Below the pieces are notes generated by a model that worked only from the letters and a program-made list of their open reading frames with translations, did no database searches and had not been told where the DNA came from. A stretch of DNA of 64,000 nt from Cephalotrichum gorgonifer. Lineage: Eukaryota; Ascomycota; Sordariomycetes; Microascales; Microascaceae. The DNA lies in assembly GCA_900312665.1 (NCBI GenBank), contig ONZQ02000011.1, forward strand, positions 1,202,459 through 1,266,458, written 5' to 3'. Made by a program: the position numbers and the translations under genes. Positions 35,157 through 46,307 of this stretch are shown piece by piece (within the stretch, counting starts at the first letter, position 1; every line of letters starts with the position of its first letter).

Positions 35157-35741
35157 CGCACCGTATTTATCGTGAACCGCCCAAAATAATCGCAGGGCGG
35201 GGATTTCGATCTTTTTATATGCGCCGGCGCCTGAATTGCCAGAAGTAAGACATGTGCGAATTGGGCGAGTTGTCGCCCAGTATTATATGCTGTGAAAAAA
35301 AGACGACGCTGGATTGATTCTCTTTAGGGGGTTGATCAAGACGATTCATTTCCTTCGACTTGGCAATATCACCATCATCTCCATGGAGTACTTTCCTTGG
35401 ATTTTGGCGCCAAGTGTCGCCAAGGCCATTCAGCCCCGGTTTCTTTATGGCAAAGTGTGGCTCGGTTGTTGGCCCGGTAACGGGGTTAATCGGGTTTAAG
35501 TGGTCGCAGTGCCCCGCCAAATTCCATACCAATGTACCATGAACCTCCTACGCCGCGACAAGCCGAGCTCCATTGACATCACCACCTTCCATGGGACCTT
35601 TCCCCCTCCCCGGCCGGGGGAGCCGACTCCCACAACTACTCGTTCCCTTATTTTCATACTGACGCTAAATATCCTCCCTCGCAGACTTTGATTTCCTCCT
35701 AGTCCAGTTCATACTTTCCCACTCCCCTCCTCCTTGCAACC
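35157..35741. promoter_or_regulatory. Bidirectional promoter, exgD / E1-beta
   Basis: 585 bp between two head-to-head genes, with pyrimidine-rich leader sequence before 35742. No shared operator was recognised. Confidence 0.55.
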
Positions 35742-37041
35742 ATGAAGCCCCCGTCATTGCGGCATCTCTCCCGGTCAGGGCCATCACGGCCCCTCCGCCG
35801 CCGGACACACCTCCTCCCAGCCGGACCATGCGTCTCCACACGCCTCTACTCAAGCCACCCTCCAAACGCAAAGCTAAACCTCCCGATAGACTACGCGACT
35901 ACCCCTCTCCTATGCCACACCTCACAATCCGCCCTCTCCTCCACCGAGCTCTCCCCGGACATCCGCTCCGGCGCTACCCGCAAGATGAACCTCTTCCAGG
36001 CGGTGAACGATGCCCTCTCCACCGCCCTCGCCACGGACGACTCCGTCCTCGTGTTCGGCGAGGACGTGGCCTTTGGCGGCGTCTTCCGCTGCTCGATGAA
36101 CCTGGCCGAGAACTTCGGCTCCCAGCGCGTCTTCAACACCCCGCTGACGGAGCAGGGCATCGTGGGCTTCGCCATCGGCGCCGCGGCCGAAGGCGCCCGC
36201 CCCGTGGCGGAGGTCCAGTTCGCAGACTACGTCTTCCCGGCCTTCGACCAGCTCGTCAACGAGGCCGCCAAGATGCGGTACCGCGAGGGCGCGACGGGCA
36301 GGTCGGCGGGCGGCCTGACGGTGCGCATGCCCTGCGGCGGCGTGGGCCACGGCGCCCTCTACCACTCGCAGTCCCCCGAGGCCCTCTTCACGCACATCCC
36401 AGGCCTGAGGGTCGTCATGCCCCGCTCGCCCCTCCAGGCCAAGGGCCTCCTCCTCGCCGCCATCCGCTCCAATGACCCCACCATCTTCATGGAGCCAAAG
36501 ATCCTGTACCGCGCCGCCGTCGAGCAGGTCCCCGTGGGGGACTACACCCTCCCGCTGGGCAAGGCAGAGGTCCTGAGGCGCGGGGACGACGTGACGATTG
36601 TTTCGTACGGCCAGCCGTTGTATAACTGCCTCTCGGCCATCACTCGAGCCGAGGCCGACTTCGGCGTGTCGGTGGAGCTCATCGACTTGCGCACCATATA
36701 CCCCTGGGACAGGGAGTGCGTGCTCGAGAGCGTGCGAAGGACGGGGAGGTGCATAGTCGTGCACGAGGCCATGGTTAACGCTGGCGTGGGCGCCGAGGTG
36801 GCGGCGGCGGTGCAGGAAGACGAGGACACGTTCGTGAGGCTCGAGGCTCCGGTCGCGAGGATCGCGGGGTGGAGTATTCCCACGCCGCTCATGTACGAGA
36901 GGTTTAACTTCCCGGATGTTGCAAGTAGGTCGTCCCGTCCCCTTCTCCACCGAGTTTGTGTTTACAAAGGGGGCAGTTGGAGTCACTAACCGCTTGCTTC
37001 TAGGGATATATGACGGGATCAGGAAGGTAATGGAGCACTGA
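35742..37041 (+). CDS. Branched-chain 2-oxoacid dehydrogenase E1 beta subunit, mitochondrial
   Basis: Beta subunit of the E1 decarboxylase of the mitochondrial BCKDH complex, which commits valine, leucine and isoleucine oxoacids to oxidation (BCKDHB homologue). Exons 35742-36924 and 37004-37041 (79-nt intron, CACTAAC branch, phase 1) give 406 residues; the second exon supplies only RIYDGIRKVMEH. The N-terminus is Arg/Ser-rich without acids (MKPPSLRHLSRSGPSRPLRR), a mitochondrial presequence. Core motifs: KMNLFQAVNDALSTAL, VFGEDVAFGGVFRCSMNLAE, NTPLTEQGIVGFAIGAAAEG, EVQFADYVFPAFDQLVNEAA, GLTVRMPCGGVGHGALYHSQ, and VSVELIDLRTIYPWDRECVL, which together separate it from pyruvate dehydrogenase E1-beta. 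Its alpha partner is not in this window. Confidence 0.96.
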
Positions 37042-37304
37042 GGGCGGCTGGGCGGGAGAGAATGTCGGGTATCAAGACATAACTTACTATCTAGAGCAAT
37101 AGATTTGCATTTCACTTTGTCACGTCCGAGTCAAATCGAGAAGTCCCATGAGCTGCGATAAGCAGAATGGATGGCTCTTGTAAATACACATGCCCAAGTT
37201 CTACCATTACGCTGAGACAAATGCTGTACGTCAAGACAAGTCAAGCCCAGCCGCAGTAACCACCGTCAAATGCATGTACGGCTTCAATCAGCCCACTGCA
37301 ACGC

Positions 37305-38497
37305 TCAGAGTTTCGCGGGCGACTCGAACAAGGCCAGCCTCTCAGCCAAAGTATCCGCCGCCTCCTTCTCTATCCGCGCCACCAGATCCTTGCAAGTGGG
37401 GATGTCATGGATCAGGCCGATGACCTGACCAGCAGTCCAGACCTGAAAAATGACGTTAGTAACCCAGTTCGCCCACCCGATGCCCTCCGCGAAGACCTCA
37501 AGAAAAAAGAAGAGAAGAGAAAGGGGAAATGGAAAAAGATAACTCACGCCGTAGTTTGAATCCCCCTCTATAAACACCATCTTCCCGCGCTTCCCGCTCA
37601 CATATGGCGCAACCTCCTCGAACTTTCCCGTCGTGCTCTCCTTCTCTACCTTGAGCGCGTCCTGGGTGACCTTGTTGTTGAAGAGCCTCGTCGTGTTCTT
37701 CCACCTCCTCAGTAGCAGCGTCGTGTCCGTCTCCTCCGCCGCCACGATGGTCTCCTTGATCTTCAGGTGCACCGGCGCCTCCACCGTGCACATGAACCTC
37801 GTCCCCATGTTGATGCCGCTCGCGCCGAGGCAGAGCGCCGCCGCGAGGCCCTGGCCGTCCGCGAAGCCGCCCGAGGCGATGAACGGCACGGTCAGCACCT
37901 GCCTCGCCTTGCTCAGCAGGATGAAGTTGGTGATGTCGGACTCGCCCACGTGGCCCGCGCACTCGAAGCCGTCGATGCTGAGGAAGTCGACGCCGAGCTT
38001 CACGGCGCTCTGGGCGTGCCGGATCGCCGTGCACTTGTGTAGCACGATGATGCCGGCCTCCTTCAGTTGCTTTATCACGGGGCCGGGGGAGTTCCCCGCC
38101 GTCTCGACAATCTTGACGCCCTCCTCAATCACTACGCACGCGTACGCGGCGTAGTCCGGGGGCACGAAGGAAGGGAGGAGGGTGATATTCACGCCGAAGG
38201 GTCGGGAGGTCAGGGTGCGGCAGCGGCGGATCTCGGCGCGCAGGCCTTCGGGTGTCGGGAAGATGAGGGCCGTGATGATGCCCAGTGCGCCGGCGTTCGA
38301 GACGGCGGAGGCGAGGTCGGCAGTACCGACGTGCTGCATACCGCCCTGGACGATAGGCACTACACCACAAAAAGAGGATTAGCATGCGGAAGACATACCA
38401 CGGACCGTGGCTGTAGTCTGTCACCCTATCATCAGCCAGAGTGCTTGTACATACCCTTGATGCCGAGACGGCGGGTGAGCTCGGTATTAAACGGCAT
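37305..38497 (-). CDS. Nitronate monooxygenase (2-nitropropane dioxygenase family)
   Basis: FMN-dependent enzyme oxidising alkyl nitronates, such as propionate-3-nitronate, and so detoxifying nitro compounds. Exons 38455-38497, 37548-38359 and 37305-37442 give 330 residues; both introns are GT-AG and keep frame. Exon 1 is 14 codons (MPFNTELTRRLGIK). Motifs: VPIVQGGMQHVGTADLASAV, RPFGVNITLLPSF, IDGFECAGHVGESD with the likely catalytic His near residue 151, FIASGGFADGQGLAAALCLG for FMN phosphate, and INMGTRFMCTVEAPVH. The C-terminus has VWTAGQVIGLIHDIPTCKDL. It is a class I-like member by the GHVGE motif. It is tail-to-tail with the E1-beta gene across 263 bp. Confidence 0.94.
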
Positions 38498-41400
38498 AGT
38501 TGAGTTGGCGCGAACGGGCGCGCTGGGGGTTAGGGGAGAAAGGGTAAGTTCAAGATCGAAGCGGGTTAAAACGAAGTATCTTAGGCCGAGAATTGAAGGG
38601 GGAGGTTTAAAGAGACGAATTCTCGCACTTCGCCAGCGGAGAGAGCTATCTATGGCGCATCGACAGAGGTGGTGAAAGCTGACGTCGAGATGCCGAGGCA
38701 AGTCTTAGAACACACCTCGTGCCCCACCACCACATTTAATGTGAGCACAGTCCGTCGGAACGATCGCATTGCAGTATCCACCCCACATGTAAAGCCGAGA
38801 GCCAATGAGCAACGAATAGCATCTAATCCCACATGATTGAGTTTCGGGCCAGCCTTAGCCGCCCCCCAATTCCCCCCAGGAACCGAGGGGACGAACCAGT
38901 CAGGTGAGATGTCTCGCCTCTGGGGAAACTTTAGCTCAGTCCTTCTTTTTTGGCCCTTCTTTTCCGTACCGCTGTTCTTTAGTCAGCCGGTACGAGGATG
39001 CACCTGGGCTCCGGAGGCCTTCCGGCCCGGTGCTCCACCTCGACCGTCCAAACAGGACACGGATACGGGATCCGGAGCGCGGAATCCGGCGCCGACGCCC
39101 AGGCGGCAATATTAGGCAGGCGGCCTCAAATCGTCTGGCAAAAGCTGGTCAGCCCCGACGAGGTGAAGGCTCACATCAGCTCAGGGGAGATGCGTCCCCG
39201 AGCCCCAGTGGCAAGCCGAACGGGTGAATCCCGTGCCAAGCAGGTAAGGCCAGCCCGCATCACCCTGCCAGGTGTCGTATGTGGCCAAGGTATTGGGCTC
39301 GAACATGAGCCGCTGGATGCTTGAGCATCCGAAATGCCACTACCCGTGCCATAAAGTCCTCTTACGCCCGCCCCGTGGAAAACGAGGCGGCTGAAGCCTT
39401 CATTCTATACGTAGAGGTTCCATCTCGATCGTGGTTTCACTCTCTACCTGTCGCTGATTTGGGCTGTTGGGCGGAAAGGATATCCCACTGTTGACAGGCT
39501 CCGCTGCGTAGACGCCCCCTCCACAAATCCTAATGTTTACTGCCCCTGCAGCACCTGCAGGCCGTACCTGGCGGTATCCCGATGTCAGGCCAGGCCGCCC
39601 AACCGGCACCCTCCCGTTGGTGACACCAGGGAGGCCCGGAACAGTATATTCTCACATATAAGCTGGCTCAGGAATATATGCAGGTAATCCCTTGGCTGCC
39701 AGGGCGAGCCCACAGATGCAGATGGGCAAGCGGCTGCCATCCAGTATTCCAGGGCTGTTCATGAAGCAAGTTGCCGCCCGACCATCCAAGACATCGCTCG
39801 CAGTGTCCACGCCGCCTCAGGAGCTGCGCTGCCTTTGGGGATTAGGCAGAGATTGTGTACGTGTGTCTAACTCCAGTGTGGCGATGCGGGTGACGGAGAT
39901 AGATGTGCGTGTAGTCAGTTTCAGAATGCCGCATGGCATCTCGCAGTCGCTTCAAGGAAGTGCCGAGCCTAGTCACTTAGCTTGCCGCCCGAGCCGCTTC
40001 TTCTCACCGGCCAGCAGGATTTCATACTCGGGAGAAATTGGAGTAGAAATTGGATTAACGGGGGAAAGTTAGACGAAGCCCAACGTCAAGAGCCAGGTTA
40101 GGTATCACTTCCTCTCGTAAGACTCTACGACGGCTCAGGGTCAGGGTCAGGGATCGCCTGCGGCCCCCTCGATCCCAGCCGGAGGACAAATCCGCAGGAT
40201 CCAGCAGTCTCAGTTTCCATTCTCATTCCCATCCTAAGCTGGCCGGGACGAAGAGCAAGTGAAAGGCTGAGACCGAGACGCGGTCAGATGTGAGGTTGAG
40301 TCCGCCCGCCTCCAGCTACATCCTCCTCGTCCTCCGTTACGTACAGGATCGAGGATACACCAGTAGCGCGCCGCCTGGTGTATCATGTAACTTTATCGCG
40401 TTTCTCGTATCACCGTATCGTCGCGTCTTCCTCGTTTTGGGAGTAGTATCTTGATAATGGTGGAAGTCGCCGGACCCGTGGAACCCTCGCTCACACACAC
40501 ACAGCCGCCGGCAGGAACCACCAGATCGACAGGAAGGGCAAGTACACCCCACCGGTTGCTGGTCCCAGTTGTTGTGGCCACTGCCACGTCGAAGGCACAG
40601 GTGGCGATGAGATGATGGGTAGCGCTGCATATCTATCGCATGTGGAAGACATATGATCCTACCGATATATCATAGGTAGTGCTAGTACAAAAGTAGGTAG
40701 TGGCAAGCACTTACATATTAGTGGTGCGGGGAACTCCCGCTCGCGCCTGCCTTTTCCTTTGGCGGCTGGAAGCCCGAAGGGCAATCGCGACTCGGGGCCA
40801 CCACTCTAGGTCACGTAGTATTATTGTTGTTAGGTTACAATTCTTTTTGGGAGGAGTGCGAAACGGGAAGTGCAAAGTGCACAGCGGCCATGTGTGCCTT
40901 GCTGCCCAATGGGATATGGCCCAGGCCACGAGGGAGACAACTGACGCGGCTGTCGCTTCCCGATTGATGGTCATTACCCACTGCATCGTACTCGTATTCT
41001 TTGCAATTGCTCGACTAATGGGTGTATTTCGTGCGGTACAAATGAATATACGCGGTTTATTCAGGCTCACACAACTGCCGTGAGACGGAAACGAGCCGAA
41101 GGAAGCCCGTCATCTGGCTGAAATCTGCATTACACTACATGTGTTGTCAGTCACCACAAACATGGTACTAGTCCATGTCAGTGAGCGAAAACTTGGCCAC
41201 AACCTTGGCAAGCGTTTGGGCATTGGCAGGCCCCGACTGCGCCTTTAGCTTGCATCGTAGCTGTCAAGCCTCGGCTGATTCTTCTGGTTGATGTGGGCCC
41301 GTACCCGATGATTCGCTGCCAGCCATACTTGACGTACACCACATCCCATGATTCAACGCGGCGGAATTGTGGGACGCGGAACAAGTTCAAGCCCAAAGCC

Positions 41401-44400
41401 GGAGATGGGGTACTGTGGGAAGGGTTCACCCTCGTAACGGTAGCGGCGGGTGCGGCGAGCGCTGTCCAGGGAAAGTCCGGTCAGCTACAGATACCGGCTG
41501 ACCACCGACGCTCGGCTACACTTGAATATTTAGTGATGATGCTAAAGTCTGAGTTGGCTTGAGGATGCGGCAATTGTAGGGCACGCGAGCACGCGAAGGT
41601 TCTTGGCCACTCGGTGGTTATTTTTCTTATTCTTTTCTTCTCTTCTCTTCTTTTCCTGGCTCGGTAGTTCAATGACGCGCATTTCTCGGGTAACCTTAGT
41701 AGAGTAGAGTTGGGCATTGATTCGAGGAAGCTGCAAGGGGCGTGGTTACTGCCCCAGAAACCCAACCTTCGAAAATAGAAATAGAGATGTGTTCGTGGGG
41801 ACCGCAAGTCCAAAGTGGAAGGATATTCAAGCCTGACCAAGGATGAGCCTTTTTTTTCCTTTCATGAGATGAGGTCGTCATAGTCAGCTAGGTACAAGTC
41901 CAATCGGCAATAAACCACTAGCTTCCGGGTGCCTTGTGAGCTGAGCTAATTATGGATATTTTCCTGTGCTGATGTCGATGGTTTAGAAAGCTAGAATCGG
42001 AATTACCTCGCCGACGTACGTGTAGGATACGGCAGACATGGTGGTTCATGCTAAAACGGGCCGCAACTGGGAAGCACACACTGCCCAACAAAGGTCGCAT
42101 CGATTTCTCTGAGTTGTTTAGACAATGACATCAGCCACTGTGTTTTCCCACGTCTAATGCAGGCCAGCTATCAGCCATGCTGTCCCCACGCATCCCTCCA
42201 CATGCAAATGAAGTATTCGTGGTCTAATGACACGGAGTAATGGACCGTGCTGGTGATGGAACAATAGATGGAGGCTAGAACAGACTCCATCCCCTTAACT
42301 ACGTAACCATATACAGCCCACATCCCTGCAGGACAGAGGAGCTTGGAACCGGAGGCTGGAGACAATCTCGTCGGAGGGGAGGAGAGTAGTCGGCATGTGC
42401 TGGGGTGCGGTTAAAATACGAGTAGGTTCGCGCAATGTACCGTACAAGGGTTGGCGTTGCATCAGTGGACGCCCTATTTTCGGCAGCTAGCGTACTTACT
42501 TGTACAACGCATATGGATACTACTGTAACAAAGAAGGGCAGCGCCATCAAAACCTCCTGTCTTTACGAGCATCTCTAAAGGCTCAGGACGAACGAACTCA
42601 AGTACGAACAAGGCGCCGGAGGGGGTGCTTGATGTGTGACCCCAAAATACGAGTGTTTACTCACTCTTGTATGAGTATTACCTCTCCACTAAGGAGTACG
42701 TAGTGCTGAGGAACGGAACCAGGGCTCAAGGGACAAGGGTGCTGCTCCAAGTTCACGGTATATGCCCGAGAACACAGGCGGGCCCCTCCAAGTACAGCTG
42801 GATTGGATCACGGTATTCCCTAATCCCTGTCCTGTCAATTGGCCTCGCCGCCTTGGTTGCAATGATCGCTTGTCTCGTCGACCGCCGGGACCCGAGAGTT
42901 CGGGAGCTGTGCCATTGTGCCCGTTGTGGCGGGAGACATGGGGTGTTACCTGGCTTGGACTTGTACTCGCGATCATATTTGTGCATCCCATCATTGTTGT
43001 CCGTCATCCGTCAGCGGAAGGGCAGCTGTCACTCAGCTTCGGACGAGCCGTGCGACTTCTCGGGCGTAATACTGGTTCGTCAGGAAGTGGAATATTCTCC
43101 ATCCTGTTCCACACGGCCTTGATCATGAGGGCAATGACGATGACTGACTGGTATTACTATGTACGAAGCAAACTTGCATGTACAAGGGTCCTCAGCGGGG
43201 ACTCACAAGGGTTCCCCAAGTACTAGTAGTGTGTAGCCAAGGGTTTTTTTTCGCTGTTTTCTTTTTCCAGCGCCATACTCGTGCTTGGAGGCCGGTAAGA
43301 CTTGCACCCGTCATCACAGCGTGTGATGATTCAAGATTTTTGCTTGATCGTGTACTCGAGACGTTACTTCTAGTTATAGAAGGTGCCAAGAGGGCAAGAT
43401 GCAATCCATGGCAGGCAAGACGCAGCACTCCAGTACGTACCTACTCAGTCCCTGTACAGAGGGTACAAGTGTTTTGGCTTGTCGGGAGGGAAACAGCAGA
43501 CAGCCCTTCGAAAAACCGCCCATGGCCCCTGCCTCATTACTTGCGGCCGCCACCTTGTGGGCGTCGGCTTCCTTCCCTTAACGGGCTCGGGTCGGGCTTG
43601 GAAGCAGGATGCAGCTTCCCAGGCGGCGTACCCTCAGCCAATTTTTCTTCTTCGTTTTTCTTTCAGTTGCCATTGGCAAAGATGGCGTGGCAGGATGTGA
43701 AGGGCCGTCTGTCTGGTTTCAACTCCGTTTCCCACCAAGCATGCTTTGCAGCTTCGATGTGAGGCCTCAACCGAGCCTACTCATCGGGGCCCGCGATGAC
43801 TACCCACGGGCTCGTATCGCTAAGGAGGATCTCGGCCGCATCAGATGGGTCCAAGTGTGAGTACGATATTAATAGTGGCTGCCCAATGTGTCCATCCATC
43901 TCGCCTTCGCCGTATCTCTCGCCGCACACCCGACGACGACGTGTCCCTGCCCTGCCAGCGGATGAATGACTTGTCTCTGCGCCATTCTGGCCAAACAGCG
44001 AAAGGGCTCAGCACACCACCATCATCGGGGCTTTGCCTCAGCCCCCGGCGCCAAAACATGATCGTCAGGGACCTGGGACTCGGGCCTGCTTTACGCAGGT
44101 AAACCCCACGAGTCCGGGGGTCACCGCCGCGGTAGTCCAAGTGGTCCTACCTCTCTCTACCCTCTGCCCCCACCATTGATACAAGTCCGAGTACGGAGAA
44201 CGAATCTCATGGGCTCCCACGCTTGTGCTCTCCCCCCCCTTTGTCGTTACAGTCGCCAGCCGGGACCCCTGTGGACTTTCATCCAGCCATTTACTGCCCC
44301 TCCGCGCAAGCAAGGTTCACACACTCACACCCTTGCCCTTGTCAACGTACGGAACAGAATGGGGTATGCTTCGGTGCACCTTTCGTGCCCCCTTCATCTG

Positions 44401-45872
44401 ATCATTCTTTGCTTTTTATGAAATACCAACGCATTCCTCCTCCCTTCTCATGGAATTCAATTTAATTTCTAGTCCATCTCGGGTAGCCCCCGTCAGATAC
44501 ATATCCAGTTCGGGATATATCACCTGCCCCTTTGATCAAAAACCGTTTCTCGGGAGGTCCCTGCCCGCACGGGAACGGGACGGGTTAACGGGGCGGCGGC
44601 AGCAGCATCGCTCCCGCCATGTCTCAGGCGGGTGCAAGAAGGCTTGAACTAGATCCTTCTTAACTCCGGCGACCACGGAGCACGGAGCACGGCTGCATAC
44701 CGACTTTTTCAACGTCTTGCCCCAACTGCGCAGTGCATATTTTTTACAAGTACATGAGGGCATGTATCTCATGTACCCAAGCATTTTTTTTGTTAGCCCT
44801 CTCCTAACTCGACTGATTGCTCTTGAATTAGAATTTCCTACGACAGCGCCCAACCAAACCAAACCACCATGACAATCCTGCAAGTGCTGGCCCCCCTTTC
44901 CCCCGTTAGTATTATTGGTGGCCCCAGCAAACCCGGGGCCAGGGCCAGGGTGTAAGTAGCGCTTCTCTGTCCACACACAGACACGAGGGTCTCTGTTCTA
45001 GTACGCCTTGACCCAATATATTGCGAATACGCAGCCAGCGACCGCACACATCCAGTCCAATAAGTCTGATTGAGGCTTCCCGGGCCGCGTCCTGGCCGTT
45101 CCGCTTCGTCAGAGCATAGAGCTTGCCATTCTGTATACTTCATGACAACTCCCAACTGGCAATTGTCTGTGTCAACGTCATGCTGGCTAGTAGCTGGTAC
45201 TTCCCTGCCTTACACCCCTGCGTCCGTGTGTTCTTGGGCTCCTCAGTCGATAGTACTTCCTGCCCCATTTCATCGCCTTAGCTTACTCTACTCGTTCCCA
45301 TGGTGCGGTATGCTGCCACCTAACAGATTTATCCCGCTTCAGTGCTTTGTTTCTGATCCTCCGCTACTGCCTTGCCTGCATTCAACTTGATGCAGAATGG
45401 AGATCCTACATGCGGCAGTCATGGACGACGCGCTGGCCCATCAATACCTTATTACACGCCGCCGGTCTCTTCCCTCCGCTCAAAAATTTATTGACCCACG
45501 CCTCCTCCCATCCCCACACCTCCCCCAGCTTTAGACTTACTTAGACCCGATGCTTATCCTGATGTATTTCACATCCGCGCTCCTAACCCCAATCTATATA
45601 AGATCCTTGACTCCCTCCCCTGCTCTCCCACCGGCAGCTGCCTTGCTACACCTCCTCACCACCGAACTTTAGCATTGCGACCAGAAGCACCAGTCGTCTA
45701 TAACCCCCAAGCCCAAGCACACTGTACACGCCATTCGACGTTTAACGCTTCACCTTCCGGAACTCCAATTCCATCACAGACAGACACGCGGCCCCTGTCG
45801 CAACTCTGAGGTGACGGAGACCTGAGAATCCATCCACCTTCCCGTCAACACCAAATATCGCGAAGGGACATC
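38498..45872. other. Gene-poor 7.4-kb region
   Basis: No gene can be supported. ORFs of 100-150 codons (for example 42667-43122) have no domain, signal peptide or splice context. It holds the promoter of the nitronate monooxygenase gene at its left end, the small hairpin GGTCAGC/GCTGACC at about 41481-41505, and the dsRBD-like gene's promoter at its right end. Confidence 0.5.
45595..45602 (+). promoter_or_regulatory. TATA box of the dsRBD-like gene
   Basis: TATATAAG, followed by about 270 nt of C/A-rich leader up to the ATG at 45873. No other plus-strand gene start lies between them. Confidence 0.55.
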
Positions 45873-46307
45873 ATGCCGAGCTCCACCAAGTCGAGCGCAA
45901 GTCCTTGGCAAGACCGTCTCGAAGGTATGATGCGCAATGGAATTCAACTCGTGGATATATCCAGATGTTAACGGGAGCATAGAGGCCTGCCGCGACAACA
46001 ACTACCCGCTGCCGCACTTCCAATATGTGTCTGACCGCCGAGGTGAGAATACGGTTTCGTTCGGCTAGTAGCTCATCCGCATGTGTTTGTCTCGTGTGAC
46101 TGACTGAAGGGGTTGTATGTTCTCCCTACCACAACATTAGGTGGCAGGACGGCTTGGTCGAGCAGAATCACGATCGAAGGCCAGGTCTTTCAAGCCCGGT
46201 TCTGGTACGACGGGAAGAATCTCAACAACGCCAAGGAAGACGCGGCCGAGCTGGCTCTCCGCTCTCTCCGCTACGTAAATGGCAGCCCCTCCTCATCATG
46301 GCATTAA
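45873..46307 (+). CDS. Small stand-alone dsRNA-binding-like domain protein
   Basis: 92-residue protein made almost only of one dsRBD-like fold. Three exons, 45873-45924, 45983-46042 and 46141-46307; introns of 58 and 98 nt, both phase 1 with GT-AG ends, and all joins restore the domain. It begins MPSSTKSSASPWQDRLEEAC, like helix 1 of a dsRBD, then NNYPLPHFQYVSDRRGGRTA, WSSRITIEGQVFQARFWYDG for the beta sheet, and KNLNNAKEDAAELALRSLRY for helix 2, matching the A-K-x-x-A-A-x-x-A-L signature. The usual basic KKxAK helix-2 start is partly lost (NNAKED), so RNA affinity is uncertain. Similar small proteins occur in other filamentous fungi as I recall. It ends 345 bp before the assembly gap. Confidence 0.82.

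Noticed and set aside
35922..37115. 397-codon minus-strand ORF across the E1-beta gene
   Set aside because: Antisense shadow; no motif, and E1-beta motifs are unmistakable on the plus strand.
42667..43122. 151-codon ORF in the gene desert
   Set aside because: Cys/Arg-rich with one weakly hydrophobic stretch; no family, no leader, and overlapping ORFs of similar length in other frames.
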